Numbered from the stretch's first letter, positions 6,805 to 16,472 are shown. The stretch: 58,479 bases of DNA from UBA9647 sp049522195 (GCA_049522195.1 JBEKOB010000018.1:1-58479); one strand, 5' to 3'. Made by a program: numbers and translations. The notes: generated from the letters alone by a model not told the origin.

Positions 6805-9078
6805 TCACCTCCTCACAACCGCAATCTTTGCGGTGCCTGTTTGGTTTCCGTTATCTGAGAACGCAACAACGAAATAAATGCCGCTGGGGACCACATTCCC
6901 CTCCGAATCACGCCCATCCCAGAATGCCCGTCCACCTCCTTGCGCTTTGAATTGCAACACCAGAGCCCCGCTTGTCATAATGATCTTGATGGAAGCATCG
7001 GCTGACAGGTTTCGAATGGTCAGGCGCGTCGTGGAAGGAACAAGATAAGGGTTTGGACCCACGTCGAGTGTCGTAATCGACCTGAGCGTTTGCACTGCAG
7101 CGACCTCGAGGCTCGAAAGTCCTTTAATGGTACCGAAATACATGATTCCCCGTTTCTGATCATACGCGATCGATCGGATATCATCATCGACAAGCTTGCC
7201 GTTCGTCGACAGAACAGTATACTGTCCCAGGACCGCGGTGGCATCCGAATTGACGACGATAACCCCCTCTTTCGTACCCACCCACTTGTTATTGACAGCA
7301 TCAACCGCAATAGCTTGAATTGACTGGCCTCGGAGCGGGGTGCGAGGAACAATGCTCCCCTTCGGATTGAGAGGATCGTTGACGATAACCATCCCAAGGT
7401 CTGTTCCGATACAGACCTCTCCGTTCAGATCCAGCGCGAGCGAGAGGACAATGCTGCTCGGAAGTCCGTCTGAGGTCGTCAATTGCCCCCAACCCCCTGA
7501 CGAACGGGTACCGTTGACAGTCGAGTCTTCGTTGAAGTAGAAGAGTCCGTCCGGCGGTTTGTCAGTGGGCTCAGAGTTCGCGAACCACTTCGTATCGTTG
7601 TGATCGATAAGGATGTTGGTCAACTTGCCGTCTGAAGAAGGTGATGTGCGATAGACAACGGAGTTGTTGCTCTTCAACTGGACAATATGATTGCCGTTGA
7701 TCGCACTCCGATCTACAATCCAGGTATCTCCCTGGGAATCGACGCCAACTCCTCCTACCACGACAAAGCTTGGATTCTGCGGCACCGCCCCCGCGAGAGC
7801 AGGCGTGGAGGATTGATCGAGGTGACGGCGTATGCTGTCGTTGACAACCTCAACCGCTCCCCATCCCCACGAACTGACCCAGATGGACCCGTTGGCACCG
7901 AGCGAGACCTTGTAATAATCGTCGCTGTTCATGAGCGGATCCGTTGCCATTGTATAGCCTTTCCAACGAGCGTTGTCCGGAGCAGAGAGATCAAAACGAT
8001 AGAAACCCTGACCGCGCCCGCTGATGCCGGATGCAGCCCATAGGATGCCGCGGTCATCGACAACCACGCTGCTGAACAGACTGGAGCGCGGGCAATTCGG
8101 AACTGTGTACTCCCAGGCGCCGGTCCACCGGGCGATACCACTGGATGCGGTTCCAACCCATACATTTGTTGTCAGCGGCTGTCCTGCGAGAGCGTTCCCC
8201 TGCAACCCGGTATTCGTAGCAATTGCCACAGACGGTGAACCGATACCTGCATAGGCAGTAAGCTTGAAACTTCCGCCTTCATTTGTGAGCACAACAACGT
8301 CGTTTGCGCGAGCCAGCAGGTCAGTAACGGCTTTTCCGCTGAATGCCGGAACGGGAAGGAATTGATTGCCGGTGAAGATGGCGAGTCCGTTCGATGTTCC
8401 GGCGACGATCGTATCATGAATACTTGTGACGACAGTGCAGATGCTGGAAGGAAGTCCGTCTGCCGTCCCGTACGCCGTCCAGGATGTGGGAGCAGAAAGG
8501 TTGGGTGCGTCAAGCGAAGCAGAGGAAACACCAAGGTCTGTCGCGGCCCAGATTCGATTCTTGAAAATCTTCACATTGTTGACTCCGGCCTGCGTCGCAA
8601 AACCGAGGTTGGCGTACGTGTCCTTGAATTCTCTTCGCGAGATTTGAAGGACGGTGATTCCGAAATCTGTCGCGATGAACAGTGAATCGCCCCTGGCCAG
8701 GATCGAGCGAATGCCTTTTTGGACTCGGTCAGATTCCTCGATGGCTGTGATCGCCACCCATTCGCCAGTCGTAGGAGTGTAGGAATTGATGAATCCGTCC
8801 GACGATCCAACCCACACCCGTCCGGTCCCATCAATGGTGACGGCGGTGAGATCGTTGGAGCTGAGACCTTCGGAGTTCGTGAACTTGGCAAAAGCGTTCG
8901 AGGAAGGATTGAAGAGGAAGAGACCGCCTGAAGTTGCGACCCAGAGAGAATCCGTTGTCGCTGCAATCGCACGCACGGTTTTCATATCGGTGAAGTTTCG
9001 CCAACGCCCCAAATCGAGCTGGTTCTGCTGTCCCACGAGCATCACGGGGATCAGAATCAACACCAGACACGCCAACAC
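6805..9078 (-). CDS. Secreted two-component-regulator-type beta-propeller protein with T9SS-like C-terminal domain
   Basis: Chosen start is the GTG at 9078, preceded by AAGGGAGGA and giving a signal peptide (LACLVLILIPVMLVGQQ) at the very N-terminus. A longer reading from a GTG at 9243, overlapping the stop of the upstream gene by 4 bp, would add 55 residues before the signal peptide and is less likely. The body is a chain of ligand-sensor propeller blades (repeated S-D-G-x-W-V/I-G-T type motifs such as GRVWVGSSDGF, NKWVGTKEGV). The C-terminus has GPNPY, a FlgD-like WDGRDSEGNVVPSGIYF and ends KIAVVRR, as in T9SS cargo. There is no kinase domain, so it is a free secreted or surface propeller; function unknown. 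Confidence 0.85.
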   Translation of the reverse strand: MLACLVLILIPVMLVGQQNQLDLGRWRNFTDMKTVRAIAATTDSLWVATSGGLFLFNPSSNAFAKFTNSEGLSSNDLTAVTIDGTGRVWVGSSDGFINSYTPTTGEWVAITAIEESDRVQKGIRSILARGDSLFIATDFGITVLQISRREFKDTYANLGFATQAGVNNVKIFKNRIWAATDLGVSSASLDAPNLSAPTSWTAYGTADGLPSSICTVVTSIHDTIVAGTSNGLAIFTGNQFLPVPAFSGKAVTDLLARANDVVVLTNEGGSFKLTAYAGIGSPSVAIATNTGLQGNALAGQPLTTNVWVGTASSGIARWTGAWEYTVPNCPRSSLFSSVVVDDRGILWAASGISGRGQGFYRFDLSAPDNARWKGYTMATDPLMNSDDYYKVSLGANGSIWVSSWGWGAVEVVNDSIRRHLDQSSTPALAGAVPQNPSFVVVGGVGVDSQGDTWIVDRSAINGNHIVQLKSNNSVVYRTSPSSDGKLTNILIDHNDTKWFANSEPTDKPPDGLFYFNEDSTVNGTRSSGGWGQLTTSDGLPSSIVLSLALDLNGEVCIGTDLGMVIVNDPLNPKGSIVPRTPLRGQSIQAIAVDAVNNKWVGTKEGVIVVNSDATAVLGQYTVLSTNGKLVDDDIRSIAYDQKRGIMYFGTIKGLSSLEVAAVQTLRSITTLDVGPNPYLVPSTTRLTIRNLSADASIKIIMTSGALVLQFKAQGGGRAFWDGRDSEGNVVPSGIYFVVAFSDNGNQTGTAKIAVVRR

Positions 9079-9239
9079 AACATCCTCCCTTTGGACGCCG
9101 AGGCGGTTCGGACATCGCTCAGCGCCATCTAGCAAACGCGTGGTACTCTCCTCGTGAAAGCGGCCCACCACAATTTCAAACAGCGACCCTTGGCCGACCG
9201 TACTACCTCTGGTCAAACCCTGCTTCGTCCGCACGGTGT

Positions 9240-10121
9240 TCACGAGAAAAGCCTGCTCCGCATCGTTTCAACAATGTGCATGGGGACCGTGAATGCACCC
9301 AGCGTGTGATCGTCATTCTTCTTGCCGCCGTGGAAGTCGGAACCGCCACTCTCGAGCAAGAAATACTGATTGACCAATCCACGGTAGTATGCCCGCAGCT
9401 TGTCGTCATGAGCGGGATGGACTACCTCTATCCCATCGAGCCCATTCTTGATCAATTGCGAGAGATCCAATTCGCTGATGTGCTTACCCGGGTGAGCAAG
9501 GAAGGACAGTCCCCCCGCTTTCGTGATCAACTTAAACGCGTCAGCTGGACTGAGTTGGTATTTTTTCTCGAACGCGGGCCCACCGTTGCCGATGTACTTC
9601 TCGAAGGCTTCGTAGTAGGCTCCGATAAACCCTTTATCGACGAGGGCATTTGCGACATGAGGCCGGCCCACCGACCCAACTCCTGCTTGCTCCAACACGT
9701 CTTCCAATTTCAGCGGAATATTGAGGTTGTTCAGCTTCTGGACAATTCGTTCAGCGCGTTTCAATCGCTCTCGGCGGAAGAAGGTCAGATAATCCAGAAG
9801 ATCCTGATTCCGGCGATCGATGAAATACGCAAGAACATGCACATCTTTCTCACCAAGAGAAACGCTCAGCTCAAGTCCGGTGATCACTTCCATGCCCAGA
9901 CTCTTTCCCCATTCGATACCTTCATCGAGAGCACCGACGTTGTCATGGTCGGTTATGGAGAGAACATCGAGTCCTGCGCTATGAGCTCGTTGTATCAGAT
10001 CATATGGTACTAGAGCACCGTCCGAGTGCGTCGTATGCGTGTGCAGATCTGCGCGGCCTGCTGAGGAAAGGGACGACGAAGGAACATCGCCCTTGTTCCC
10101 AGACTCCACCTTCTGCGACAT
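9240..10121 (-). CDS. PHP-domain phosphoesterase (YciV/RNase AM-like)
   Basis: 293-residue PHP metal-dependent phosphoesterase. Metal ligands are seen in ADLHTHTTHSDG, SITDHDN, GLELS, LAHPGKH and SDFHGGKK. This arrangement with an inserted helical domain (RRERLKRAERIVQKL) fits the YciV/TrpH family, in which E. coli RNase AM is a 5'-3' exonuclease acting on short RNAs and 5' monophosphates. It lies just upstream of the propeller gene, with which its stop nearly overlaps. The substrate cannot be told from sequence. Confidence 0.88.
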   Translation of the reverse strand: MSQKVESGNKGDVPSSSLSSAGRADLHTHTTHSDGALVPYDLIQRAHSAGLDVLSITDHDNVGALDEGIEWGKSLGMEVITGLELSVSLGEKDVHVLAYFIDRRNQDLLDYLTFFRRERLKRAERIVQKLNNLNIPLKLEDVLEQAGVGSVGRPHVANALVDKGFIGAYYEAFEKYIGNGGPAFEKKYQLSPADAFKLITKAGGLSFLAHPGKHISELDLSQLIKNGLDGIEVVHPAHDDKLRAYYRGLVNQYFLLESGGSDFHGGKKNDDHTLGAFTVPMHIVETMRSRLFS

Positions 10122-10232
10122 GTATTCTTAGGTTGTAGGTTTAACATATGAGAGTTCCAGAGGAAGCGCCCGAACACAGACCAACCCGGAGCGGAGGGGT
10201 CCCCCATAACAAGAGAAGGGGCGACGGTGCTG

Positions 10233-10949
10233 TCAGAGATACTGCTTGCGAAACTCTTCGTAGTCGTTGATCGTCAACTTATTCCCCTCCAGCTGCAAGT
10301 GCCCCTCCCGAATAAATTGATGCAGCATACGAGAGACAGTCTCGCGAGAGGTCCCGGCCATATTTGCCATGTCCTGCTGCAGCGGCAACTCATCGATTTC
10401 GACCTTCCCTTTCCGGAAGACCCCGATGTCATCTGCCAGCATGAGGATGACGTTTGCCACACGGCCCGAGGCATCTTTGAGTGAGAGGCTCTTGATCTGC
10501 GTGTCCGCCTTGCGGAGACGCGTCGTGAGCTCACCAAGGAGAGAGATAGCTACCTGGGGATGTTCATTCAACAACTTCAAGAAATCGCGGCGGTGAATCA
10601 TGAACAACTCAGCCTTGGCAAGCGCAACGACACTCGCCGAGCGCGCGAGGCCGTCGAGAAGCGACATTTCCCCAAAAAACTCACCGGGACCGAAAATCGA
10701 GAGGATGACCTCGCGACCGTCTTCATCTGTCCGGACGATCTTGACTTTTCCCGACACAATGACGAAGAGCGCTGCCCCCATTTCTTTCTCGAGGACAACG
10801 ATATTGCCCTTCTTGTATTTTTTCCGAAGGCCGAGTTTCTCGATTTTCTTGAGCTCGGGTTCTTCGAGGTCAGCAAAAATGGGGACGTTTTGTAGGAAGC
10901 TCAATGCCGTAACCGGTTGTTCAAGGGTAAGTTGTGTGCCGGCCTGCAA
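10233..10949 (-). CDS. Crp/Fnr-family transcription regulator
   Basis: 238 residues: an N-terminal cyclic-nucleotide-binding beta-roll (NVPIFADLEEPELKKIEKLG; GEFFGEMSLLDGLARSAS phosphate-binding cassette) and a C-terminal winged helix with the recognition helix GTSRETVSRMLHQF. The cassette GEMSLLDGLARSAS resembles cAMP-binding Crp more than Fnr, and no Fe-S Cys cluster is present. The TTG at 10949 has no clear ribosome site; a TTG in front of SFLQNVPIF is an alternative start. Targets unknown. Confidence 0.9.
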   Translation of the reverse strand: MQAGTQLTLEQPVTALSFLQNVPIFADLEEPELKKIEKLGLRKKYKKGNIVVLEKEMGAALFVIVSGKVKIVRTDEDGREVILSIFGPGEFFGEMSLLDGLARSASVVALAKAELFMIHRRDFLKLLNEHPQVAISLLGELTTRLRKADTQIKSLSLKDASGRVANVILMLADDIGVFRKGKVEIDELPLQQDMANMAGTSRETVSRMLHQFIREGHLQLEGNKLTINDYEEFRKQYL

Positions 10950-11332
10950 ATGGCTGGGTTAGGATGGTACGCCTGCTCCTCCTCACCACACGGTGCCAAT
11001 ATATCCGCATGTGTGTTGAAAGTCAAGGTTAAATCCTTAACACAGAAGAGCTTAAGCACGATGCCCTTGGCAGAACTTCGTTCCATATGTGGGAACCTGA
11101 TTTCCTCGAAGCAAATCAACCTTTTCGTTATCCAACGTTATCTGGCTCATTTGTAATGTATGCCGGGATTGGCCGGTTAAAACCTCCCCCAACTGTGTGA
11201 CTAGACATACAAACTTTCAGCAACTGAGTGCGTAAAGTTCAGATACAAACGTGCCTGAGTCGCCCGGTGATGTGAGATGGTTGGAGCGGAACAGTTGCTC
11301 GAACCCTGACGTTTTGAAATGAAAGGGGTACT
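10950..11332. other. Intergenic region between divergent genes
   Basis: About 380 bp between the start of the Crp-type gene (minus) and the small membrane protein gene (plus). It must hold both promoters, but I see no pair of boxes good enough to annotate. No RNA gene, long repeat or convincing ORF was seen. Confidence 0.5.
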
Positions 11333-11488
11333 ATGAAGCGATTTGCATTCTTTACAGGATTCTTACTCCTGACCGCAGTAGTGGCTGTTCCCTTCTTCCT
11401 AAAGAGAAAGCTACAGTCGGCATGGACGCCCGCTGATGACAACGTCCGGTACGATATCGACGACTATATGGCTGCAGAGGGGTTGTAG
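11333..11488 (+). CDS. Small membrane-anchored protein, 51 residues
   Basis: ATG at 11333 preceded by GAAAGGGG at good spacing, open for 51 codons to a TAG. The product starts MKRFAFFTGFLLLTAVVAVP, a single hydrophobic helix with a basic start, then a basic stretch KRKLQ, and an acidic, tyrosine-rich tail (DDNVRYDIDDYMAAEGL). It is short of the size at which automatic callers are comfortable. No family recognised. It is either a single-pass inner-membrane peptide with the acidic tail outside, or a secreted peptide. It converges on the small helical protein gene whose stop is at 11492. Confidence 0.6.
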   Translation: MKRFAFFTGFLLLTAVVAVPFFLKRKLQSAWTPADDNVRYDIDDYMAAEGL

Positions 11489-11491
11489 CCT

Positions 11492-11821
11492 TCACGCAAG
11501 GTGCTCGATCACGAACCTGATGATACTCCTAGCGTCATCGATTGGGTTTTTGGAGAGGGATTCAAACTGGGGGGAAAGGCGGGCTTGAAGCCTGTCAGCG
11601 GCAAGACGCGCCACTTCCGGCACAGACTCGTCACGTGCGAAACTACGAAGCTGACTGATGAAATCACGACCATAGTACTTCTCCGGAACTCTGCGCTGCA
11701 ACTCCATAAGAGCAATACCTACCGCCCTCCGCGCCGAGGTTCTTACCTTTCCTGAGTTTCCGATTCGCTCTGCCGCTTCCGCACGCTGTAGCTCCACGTT
11801 GACCTCGTCAAGCCAGTTCAT
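11492..11821 (-). CDS. Small all-helical protein, unknown function
   Basis: 109 residues from the ATG at 11821 (GGAG lies about 12 nt upstream), overlapping the end of the upstream hydrolase gene by 14 bp, so translationally coupled. A longer reading from 11932 would overlap the hydrolase by 125 bp and adds a non-conserved-looking leader. The protein is predicted helical: MNWLDEVNVELQRAEAAER, then RTSARRAVGIALMELQRRVPEKYYGRDF and a C-terminal DDARSIIRFVIEHL. The layout recalls HEPN-like helical domains, but no diagnostic RxxxxH motif is seen. Not recognised with certainty. Confidence 0.7.
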   Translation of the reverse strand: MNWLDEVNVELQRAEAAERIGNSGKVRTSARRAVGIALMELQRRVPEKYYGRDFISQLRSFARDESVPEVARLAADRLQARLSPQFESLSKNPIDDARSIIRFVIEHLA

Positions 11822-12659
11822 GGTTCTTCTGCTCCAATATTTTTTGGACAACGGAAGCAAATTCCGCCGGCTTCTCGAGCTGCGGAACGTGGCCGCATTG
11901 TTCAACGAATGCAACGCGTGCGTGAGGAACAAATTTCACAAGAACGTCCACGCTTTCCGGCAATATCACCTTATCTTCTCGTCCCCAGATGATACTCACA
12001 GGCATGGTAAGTCTACCGAGTTCTTCCACAAGAAAATATGTTGCGTCGATTGAGCCTACAAGCTCGTTCATGCCCCTTTGTCTCAGTTCACGAAAGATGG
12101 ATCCCGCGAACGGCTTGAAGTACCAAGGATAGCGGTACCACAGATCGTTCAAGAGCCGCCGTGTATCCTGTACTGAACTCAACGTGAACGATGCACGGAG
12201 TCTTTCGACTCCCCGGTAGTAGACTCCCGCTGTATCAACCAGGACAAGGTGTTCTACATCGTGAGGATGCCGGGATGCATAAAGAGCACTCACCCAACCA
12301 CCGAACGAGTGACCGAGCAGGATGAACGCTCGACGAGCAACTGCGTTTGCGAAAACCGTCAGTGCTTCCACGTGTTCTGGCAGCGTGCAATACGTGCCGG
12401 CATTTTCCAGATAGGAAAATCCGAAGCCGGGCAAATCGAGCGCGGCAATGCGAAAGTTACCCTTCAAGAGCGGCAGAACCTTTAGCCATGTGCTTGAAGA
12501 TGTCCCCAATCCGTGCACGAGAAGAAGTGTGGTTGCTGGTTCAGGATGATCCCGCAGAAGATAGTGGAGAGGACCGAAGCGTGATGCGAGCACATGACTT
12601 TCAAAGCCAAGCGAACGAAATCGTCTCCGAACGGTCTTATGAAGAATTTCTAGAAGCAT
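11808..12659 (-). CDS. Alpha/beta-fold hydrolase
   Basis: 283 residues with the oxyanion HG motif (LLVHGLGTSSSTW), nucleophile elbow GHSFGG (Ser), a late Asp in IWGREDKVILPES and the catalytic His in EQCGHVPQLEKP. This is the MhpC/esterase type, cytoplasmic, with no signal peptide. Substrate unknown. Its end overlaps the small helical protein gene, and its start follows the glycosylase stop after one base, so the three probably form one transcript. Confidence 0.88.
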   Translation of the reverse strand: MLLEILHKTVRRRFRSLGFESHVLASRFGPLHYLLRDHPEPATTLLLVHGLGTSSSTWLKVLPLLKGNFRIAALDLPGFGFSYLENAGTYCTLPEHVEALTVFANAVARRAFILLGHSFGGWVSALYASRHPHDVEHLVLVDTAGVYYRGVERLRASFTLSSVQDTRRLLNDLWYRYPWYFKPFAGSIFRELRQRGMNELVGSIDATYFLVEELGRLTMPVSIIWGREDKVILPESVDVLVKFVPHARVAFVEQCGHVPQLEKPAEFASVVQKILEQKNHELA

Positions 12660-12660
12660 A

Positions 12661-13569
12661 TCAGAAGGGAAACTTGTGATCGTACCAATGCCGTGTCATC
12701 TCAAGCCAGAAGAAGAGCCCCCTCCACTTCCCGAGAGACGCGTAGTGTTTTTCAATGGTTGCATCTTTCACTGTTCTGCCGCGCGAGTGTACCTCGTAGA
12801 ACTTCCCTCGGACCCATGAATCGAGTCCAAGATAATCGTACCGGCCCAGAAGTTTCAGAATGTTTCCCGCAGCATAGTCCCCCATCCCTTTAACGGTCTT
12901 TACGTGCTCAAAGAGCTGGTCCGTCGTGAGAGGTGACGACCTCCATCCTTCGACATCCAGTTTTCCTTCGCTGACAGCCACAGCAAATTCAGGGAGATAC
13001 GGTGACCGGTAACCTGCGCGGACACTTTTCCGAAGGAAGGCCTCCGTAGTGCCTGCTATCGACTCCGGGCTCGGAAAAGCAAAATACCGATCTCCAAAGT
13101 TCTTGCCGAGCAGAGTGGTGAGATTATCCACCATGGTTTCAGTCAACGACCAGCTGCAGTTGGTCGTGCAGATCATTTTGACGACATCTTCGAAGACCGT
13201 CGGAGACCGGAGCAATCTGCCCGCTCCTGCTTTGGCGATCCATCGAGCGCCAGGATGGCGGGCTGCCTCTCTGTAGAATTCCGAAAAATCTTCATTCAGG
13301 CGGAGGCATTGGGACAGGAGAGTTCGGATTTCGGCTTTCTGATCCGATGACAGCGAAGCGCTGCTGCTGAGAGCCACGGAGACCTTCCCCTTCCGCTCCT
13401 TCAGAACACAAAGCACGAGAGAGCCATCATTGAGCTCGAGCAGCCGTGACAAGCTGGCCTCTTCCTTGTTCACGAGAAACGGGGGAAGCGAACACCAGCC
13501 ATGGCTGTAGACCGTGCGCCAGAAATTGAACGACGGCGGCGTTTCGAGCTCCATCCGACCCGTGAGCAT
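12661..13569 (-). CDS. DNA glycosylase of the HhH-GPD superfamily (AlkA/OGG-like)
   Basis: 302 residues from the ATG at 13569 (AGAGGA five bases upstream); a reading from 13680 adds 37 unlikely residues. The C-terminal half has the helix-hairpin-helix VKGMGDYAAGNIL followed by GLDSWVR, whose Asp is the catalytic residue of the superfamily. In the hairpin no OGG-type catalytic Lys is obvious, which favours a monofunctional 3-methyladenine-type enzyme. The N-terminal half is an AlkA/OGG-like beta domain. It removes damaged bases; the lesion is not known. Confidence 0.8.
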   Translation of the reverse strand: MLTGRMELETPPSFNFWRTVYSHGWCSLPPFLVNKEEASLSRLLELNDGSLVLCVLKERKGKVSVALSSSASLSSDQKAEIRTLLSQCLRLNEDFSEFYREAARHPGARWIAKAGAGRLLRSPTVFEDVVKMICTTNCSWSLTETMVDNLTTLLGKNFGDRYFAFPSPESIAGTTEAFLRKSVRAGYRSPYLPEFAVAVSEGKLDVEGWRSSPLTTDQLFEHVKTVKGMGDYAAGNILKLLGRYDYLGLDSWVRGKFYEVHSRGRTVKDATIEKHYASLGKWRGLFFWLEMTRHWYDHKFPF

Positions 13570-13728
13570 CCAGATCCTCTGAGGAAGAAAAGTTGAAGGG
13601 CGAATATGATATGAACTACTCTGTCTGTTGCCTGCGTCGCCGTCAATATATGAACACGAGCCAGGAAATGCAAAGAACAACAGTCGACGTCGGATGCAAA
13701 AGTCGCGAAATGTTGGTAGATTCGTCGC

Positions 13729-14685
13729 GTGATCAAGTCAGACAAAGCAATCGAAGTCGAGAACCTCGTCAAGGTCTATGCAAAACGCAATCGTCAACCC
13801 ATCCGGGCGGTTGATGGATTGACGTTTGCAGTCCAACGCGGCCAGATTTTCGGACTCCTGGGTCCGAACGGTGCAGGCAAAACGACAACCATTAAGGTTC
13901 TCACCACGCTCCTCACGCCGACTGCAGGGAGTGCACGGGTGCTCGGATATGACGTGACGAGCAAACCGCTTGATGTACGGAAACAAATCTGCGTTGTGGT
14001 GCAAGAGAATGCGATCGAGCTTCATCTCTCGGTCCGCAACAACTTCCGCGTGTTCGGCCGGTTCCATGGGCTTTCTTCCGGTGAAATCGAGAAACGCACC
14101 GATCGTGTCAGCGAGCTGTTTGACCTTCGCTCGCATATCAACGAGAAGGGGCTTGATTTGAGCGGCGGGCTGAAACGACGTGTGCAGGTGGCGAAGACCT
14201 TTCTGGTCGACAAACCCATCGTCTTCCTCGATGAAGCAACGACGGGGATGGATACTTTCAACAAACGAACAACAGTGCAAGCCATCCGGGAGGAGTCGCG
14301 AAAAGGGAGAACCATCGTCCTCACCACGCACATTCTGGATGAGGCAGAGGTTTTATGCGATTCCGTTGCAATCATGAACCACGGAAGGCTCATCGCTCAC
14401 GGAAGCGTAGAGAGTGTCAAAGCAGCTGGGCTCCGTCTCTTGTCTCTTTCACTCTCATTCGATCAGGTGACTGACTCCATTCTCGAACAGATACGATTCC
14501 ACAACCCTACGAGCATCGAGGTCCGCAATACAACCGTGGACGTCACAGTACGCGAGGAGACTGCGGCGCTTGACCTGCTTGCGGCGGTGCGGCACCATGG
14601 ACACCTTCTTCATTTCGAAATCACAGCTGCCAGCCTCGAGGACGTTTTTGTGCAACTCCTGGACAAGAAAGCGGGGGCAGCCTGA
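13729..14685 (+). CDS. ABC transporter ATP-binding protein (DrrA type)
   Basis: 318 residues from a GTG. Walker A GPNGAGKTT (Lys51), Q-loop VVVQENAIE, signature LSGGLKRR, Walker B VFLDEATTGMD and H-loop LTTHILDEAE are all present. The C-terminal ~80 residues form the extra domain typical of ABC-2 exporter ATPases (DrrA/CcmA/NodI). It overlaps the following permease by one base (TGATG), so the pair is a two-gene exporter. Substrate unknown; candidates are a lipid, polysaccharide or small drug-like molecule. Confidence 0.95.
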   Translation: MIKSDKAIEVENLVKVYAKRNRQPIRAVDGLTFAVQRGQIFGLLGPNGAGKTTTIKVLTTLLTPTAGSARVLGYDVTSKPLDVRKQICVVVQENAIELHLSVRNNFRVFGRFHGLSSGEIEKRTDRVSELFDLRSHINEKGLDLSGGLKRRVQVAKTFLVDKPIVFLDEATTGMDTFNKRTTVQAIREESRKGRTIVLTTHILDEAEVLCDSVAIMNHGRLIAHGSVESVKAAGLRLLSLSLSFDQVTDSILEQIRFHNPTSIEVRNTTVDVTVREETAALDLLAAVRHHGHLLHFEITAASLEDVFVQLLDKKAGAA

Positions 14686-15446
14686 TGCGCGCGATCTCTG
14701 CCGTCGTCTATCGGGAGTATCTCATCCGGATCACGAGTCTGACCTGGATTTTCTTTGACCTTGCCGTTCCCCTCCTGTACCTGTTGATGTTTGGCGTTGC
14801 ATTCGATAAGGCGCTGGGTCAGGGCATTCTGATAGGAGGCCGGTCGGTAAGCTACAACGCCTTTTTTCTCGCAGGCGTGCTCTCCATGACATCATTCGGC
14901 AATGCGCTCAACCAATCGTACGGATTTTTCATCGACCGGGATAATGGCATCCTATATGAATTTCTAACCTACCCGATGACCCGCGGCGAATTCCTGCTCG
15001 GCAAGATCCTCTTTCAGTGCGGGATGACGGTGTTTCAGTCTGTGCTTACGATCGGGTTCGGTGCGATTCTTCTCGGCATAACTGTTCCGTGGCACCTCCT
15101 GTTTTTCGTTTTCGCCGCCATGATGGTTGGCACGGCCGGTTGGTTCTTCCTCCTCGCAACTGTCGCTTTCCTTATTCGTCGCAATGATACCTTCACAACT
15201 GTCATCAATGTCACCTATTTCGTGCTGATGTTCCTCAGCAGTGTTTTCTATCCGCTCGATAGAGTCCCAACGTGGCTGAGGGCAATCTCGGTTGTCAATC
15301 CCCTGACGTGGCACGCGGATGTGCTTCGATACCTCACGGTGGGCATCGGGAGTTTCGAATCGGTCCTCATTGAATCCGCGAGCTTCATCCTCTTCTCGCT
15401 CTTCTCGTTCTGGCTTGCAGTAAGGACGCTGCAAAATACGATTTGA
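14685..15446 (+). CDS. ABC-2 type transporter permease
   Basis: 253 residues with six hydrophobic segments, starting near residue 24 (WIFFDLAVPLLYLLMFGVAF) and including the ABC-2 signature region around FLSSVFYPLDRVPTWLRAISVVNPLTW. Partner of the DrrA-type ATPase whose stop codon it overlaps. The pair would export a substrate across the inner membrane. There is no other exporter component nearby. Confidence 0.93.
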   Translation: MRAISAVVYREYLIRITSLTWIFFDLAVPLLYLLMFGVAFDKALGQGILIGGRSVSYNAFFLAGVLSMTSFGNALNQSYGFFIDRDNGILYEFLTYPMTRGEFLLGKILFQCGMTVFQSVLTIGFGAILLGITVPWHLLFFVFAAMMVGTAGWFFLLATVAFLIRRNDTFTTVINVTYFVLMFLSSVFYPLDRVPTWLRAISVVNPLTWHADVLRYLTVGIGSFESVLIESASFILFSLFSFWLAVRTLQNTI

Positions 15447-15491
15447 TACGATCGATGGATTCTCTCTCCATCACATACCACTGAGGGAGCT

Positions 15492-16430
15492 ATGAGTAGA
15501 CTCGGATTCATCTATCACCCCGATTATCTCAAGCACGATACCGGCAGCAGCCACCCCGAGCGACCACAGCGGCTGGAAGCTCTCATTCAGCATCTCCTCC
15601 CAACGCCCTTGTGGGGATCGATGTCTCACCTCCGTCCATCACCTGCTTCAGCGGACTCCATTCACCTGATACATCCCGAGCGACATACCGCCATGATCAA
15701 AGTACGTTGCCAAGTGGGTGAACAGATACTCGATGATGGTGATACGCACGTATGCAAGGATTCCTATGAGATCGCGCTTCTTGCCGCAGGGGGAGTTCTG
15801 CAAGCCATTGATGAGGTAGCGGCGGGCAGATTGACGCGCGCATTTTGCGCAGTTCGACCGCCGGGCCACCATGCGGAGGCATCGAAGGTGATGGGATTTT
15901 GTCTTTTCAACAATATCGCAATCGGCGCACGGTATGCGCAGACAAAACATGGGATCGAACGAGTGGCGATCGTGGACTGGGATGTGCATCACGGGAATGG
16001 AACGCAGCAGATATTTTACGAAGACGATTCTGTACTGTTTATCAGCCTTCATCAATATCCATTCTATCCCGGAACGGGCGCGGCCAGTGAGCGAGGGTTG
16101 GGACGCGGCGAGGGCTTTACCCTGAACTGCCCGATGGGGGCGGGGAGTGTGGAGAAGGACTACCTCGATGCATTCCAGGCGCAAATCCTCCCGGCGTTAC
16201 ATCGATTTCAACCGCAGTTACTTATGATTTCAGCTGGGTTCGATGCTCATGCAGATGACCCGCTGGCAGGTATCAAATTGACGGACGATTCTTATCGGCG
16301 GATGACAGAACTCCTCCTCGAGGTCAGCGAGAAGTACTGCAACGGAAGAATCGTTTCGGTTCTTGAGGGGGGATACAACCTGCAGGCACTCGCCCGAAGC
16401 GTCGAGTGTCATCTTCGTGCGATGTTATAA
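15492..16430 (+). CDS. Histone-deacetylase-family amidohydrolase (AcuC/acetylpolyamine type)
   Basis: 312 residues of the zinc-dependent HDAC fold: HPERPQRL near residue 21, RPPGHHAE with the two active-site His, zinc-site DWDVHHGNGTQ, and SAGFDAHADDPLAG with the last Asp ligand; EGGYNL near the end. In bacteria such enzymes deacetylate acetylated polyamines or protein lysines (AcuC with acetyl-CoA synthetase). It starts 45 bp after the permease. A macro-domain gene converges on it, but this need not be functional. Confidence 0.93.
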   Translation: MSRLGFIYHPDYLKHDTGSSHPERPQRLEALIQHLLPTPLWGSMSHLRPSPASADSIHLIHPERHTAMIKVRCQVGEQILDDGDTHVCKDSYEIALLAAGGVLQAIDEVAAGRLTRAFCAVRPPGHHAEASKVMGFCLFNNIAIGARYAQTKHGIERVAIVDWDVHHGNGTQQIFYEDDSVLFISLHQYPFYPGTGAASERGLGRGEGFTLNCPMGAGSVEKDYLDAFQAQILPALHRFQPQLLMISAGFDAHADDPLAGIKLTDDSYRRMTELLLEVSEKYCNGRIVSVLEGGYNLQALARSVECHLRAML

Positions 16431-16472
16431 AGGGAGCAATAACGTCGTAACAGAGAGTGAAGTCCCGCACAG

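Noticed and set aside
9079..9243. Longer N-terminus of the propeller protein from a GTG at 9243
   Set aside because: It would place 55 polar residues before the signal peptide; the GTG at 9078 has a good ribosome site and gives a normal exported protein. The 4-bp overlap with the PHP gene keeps some doubt.
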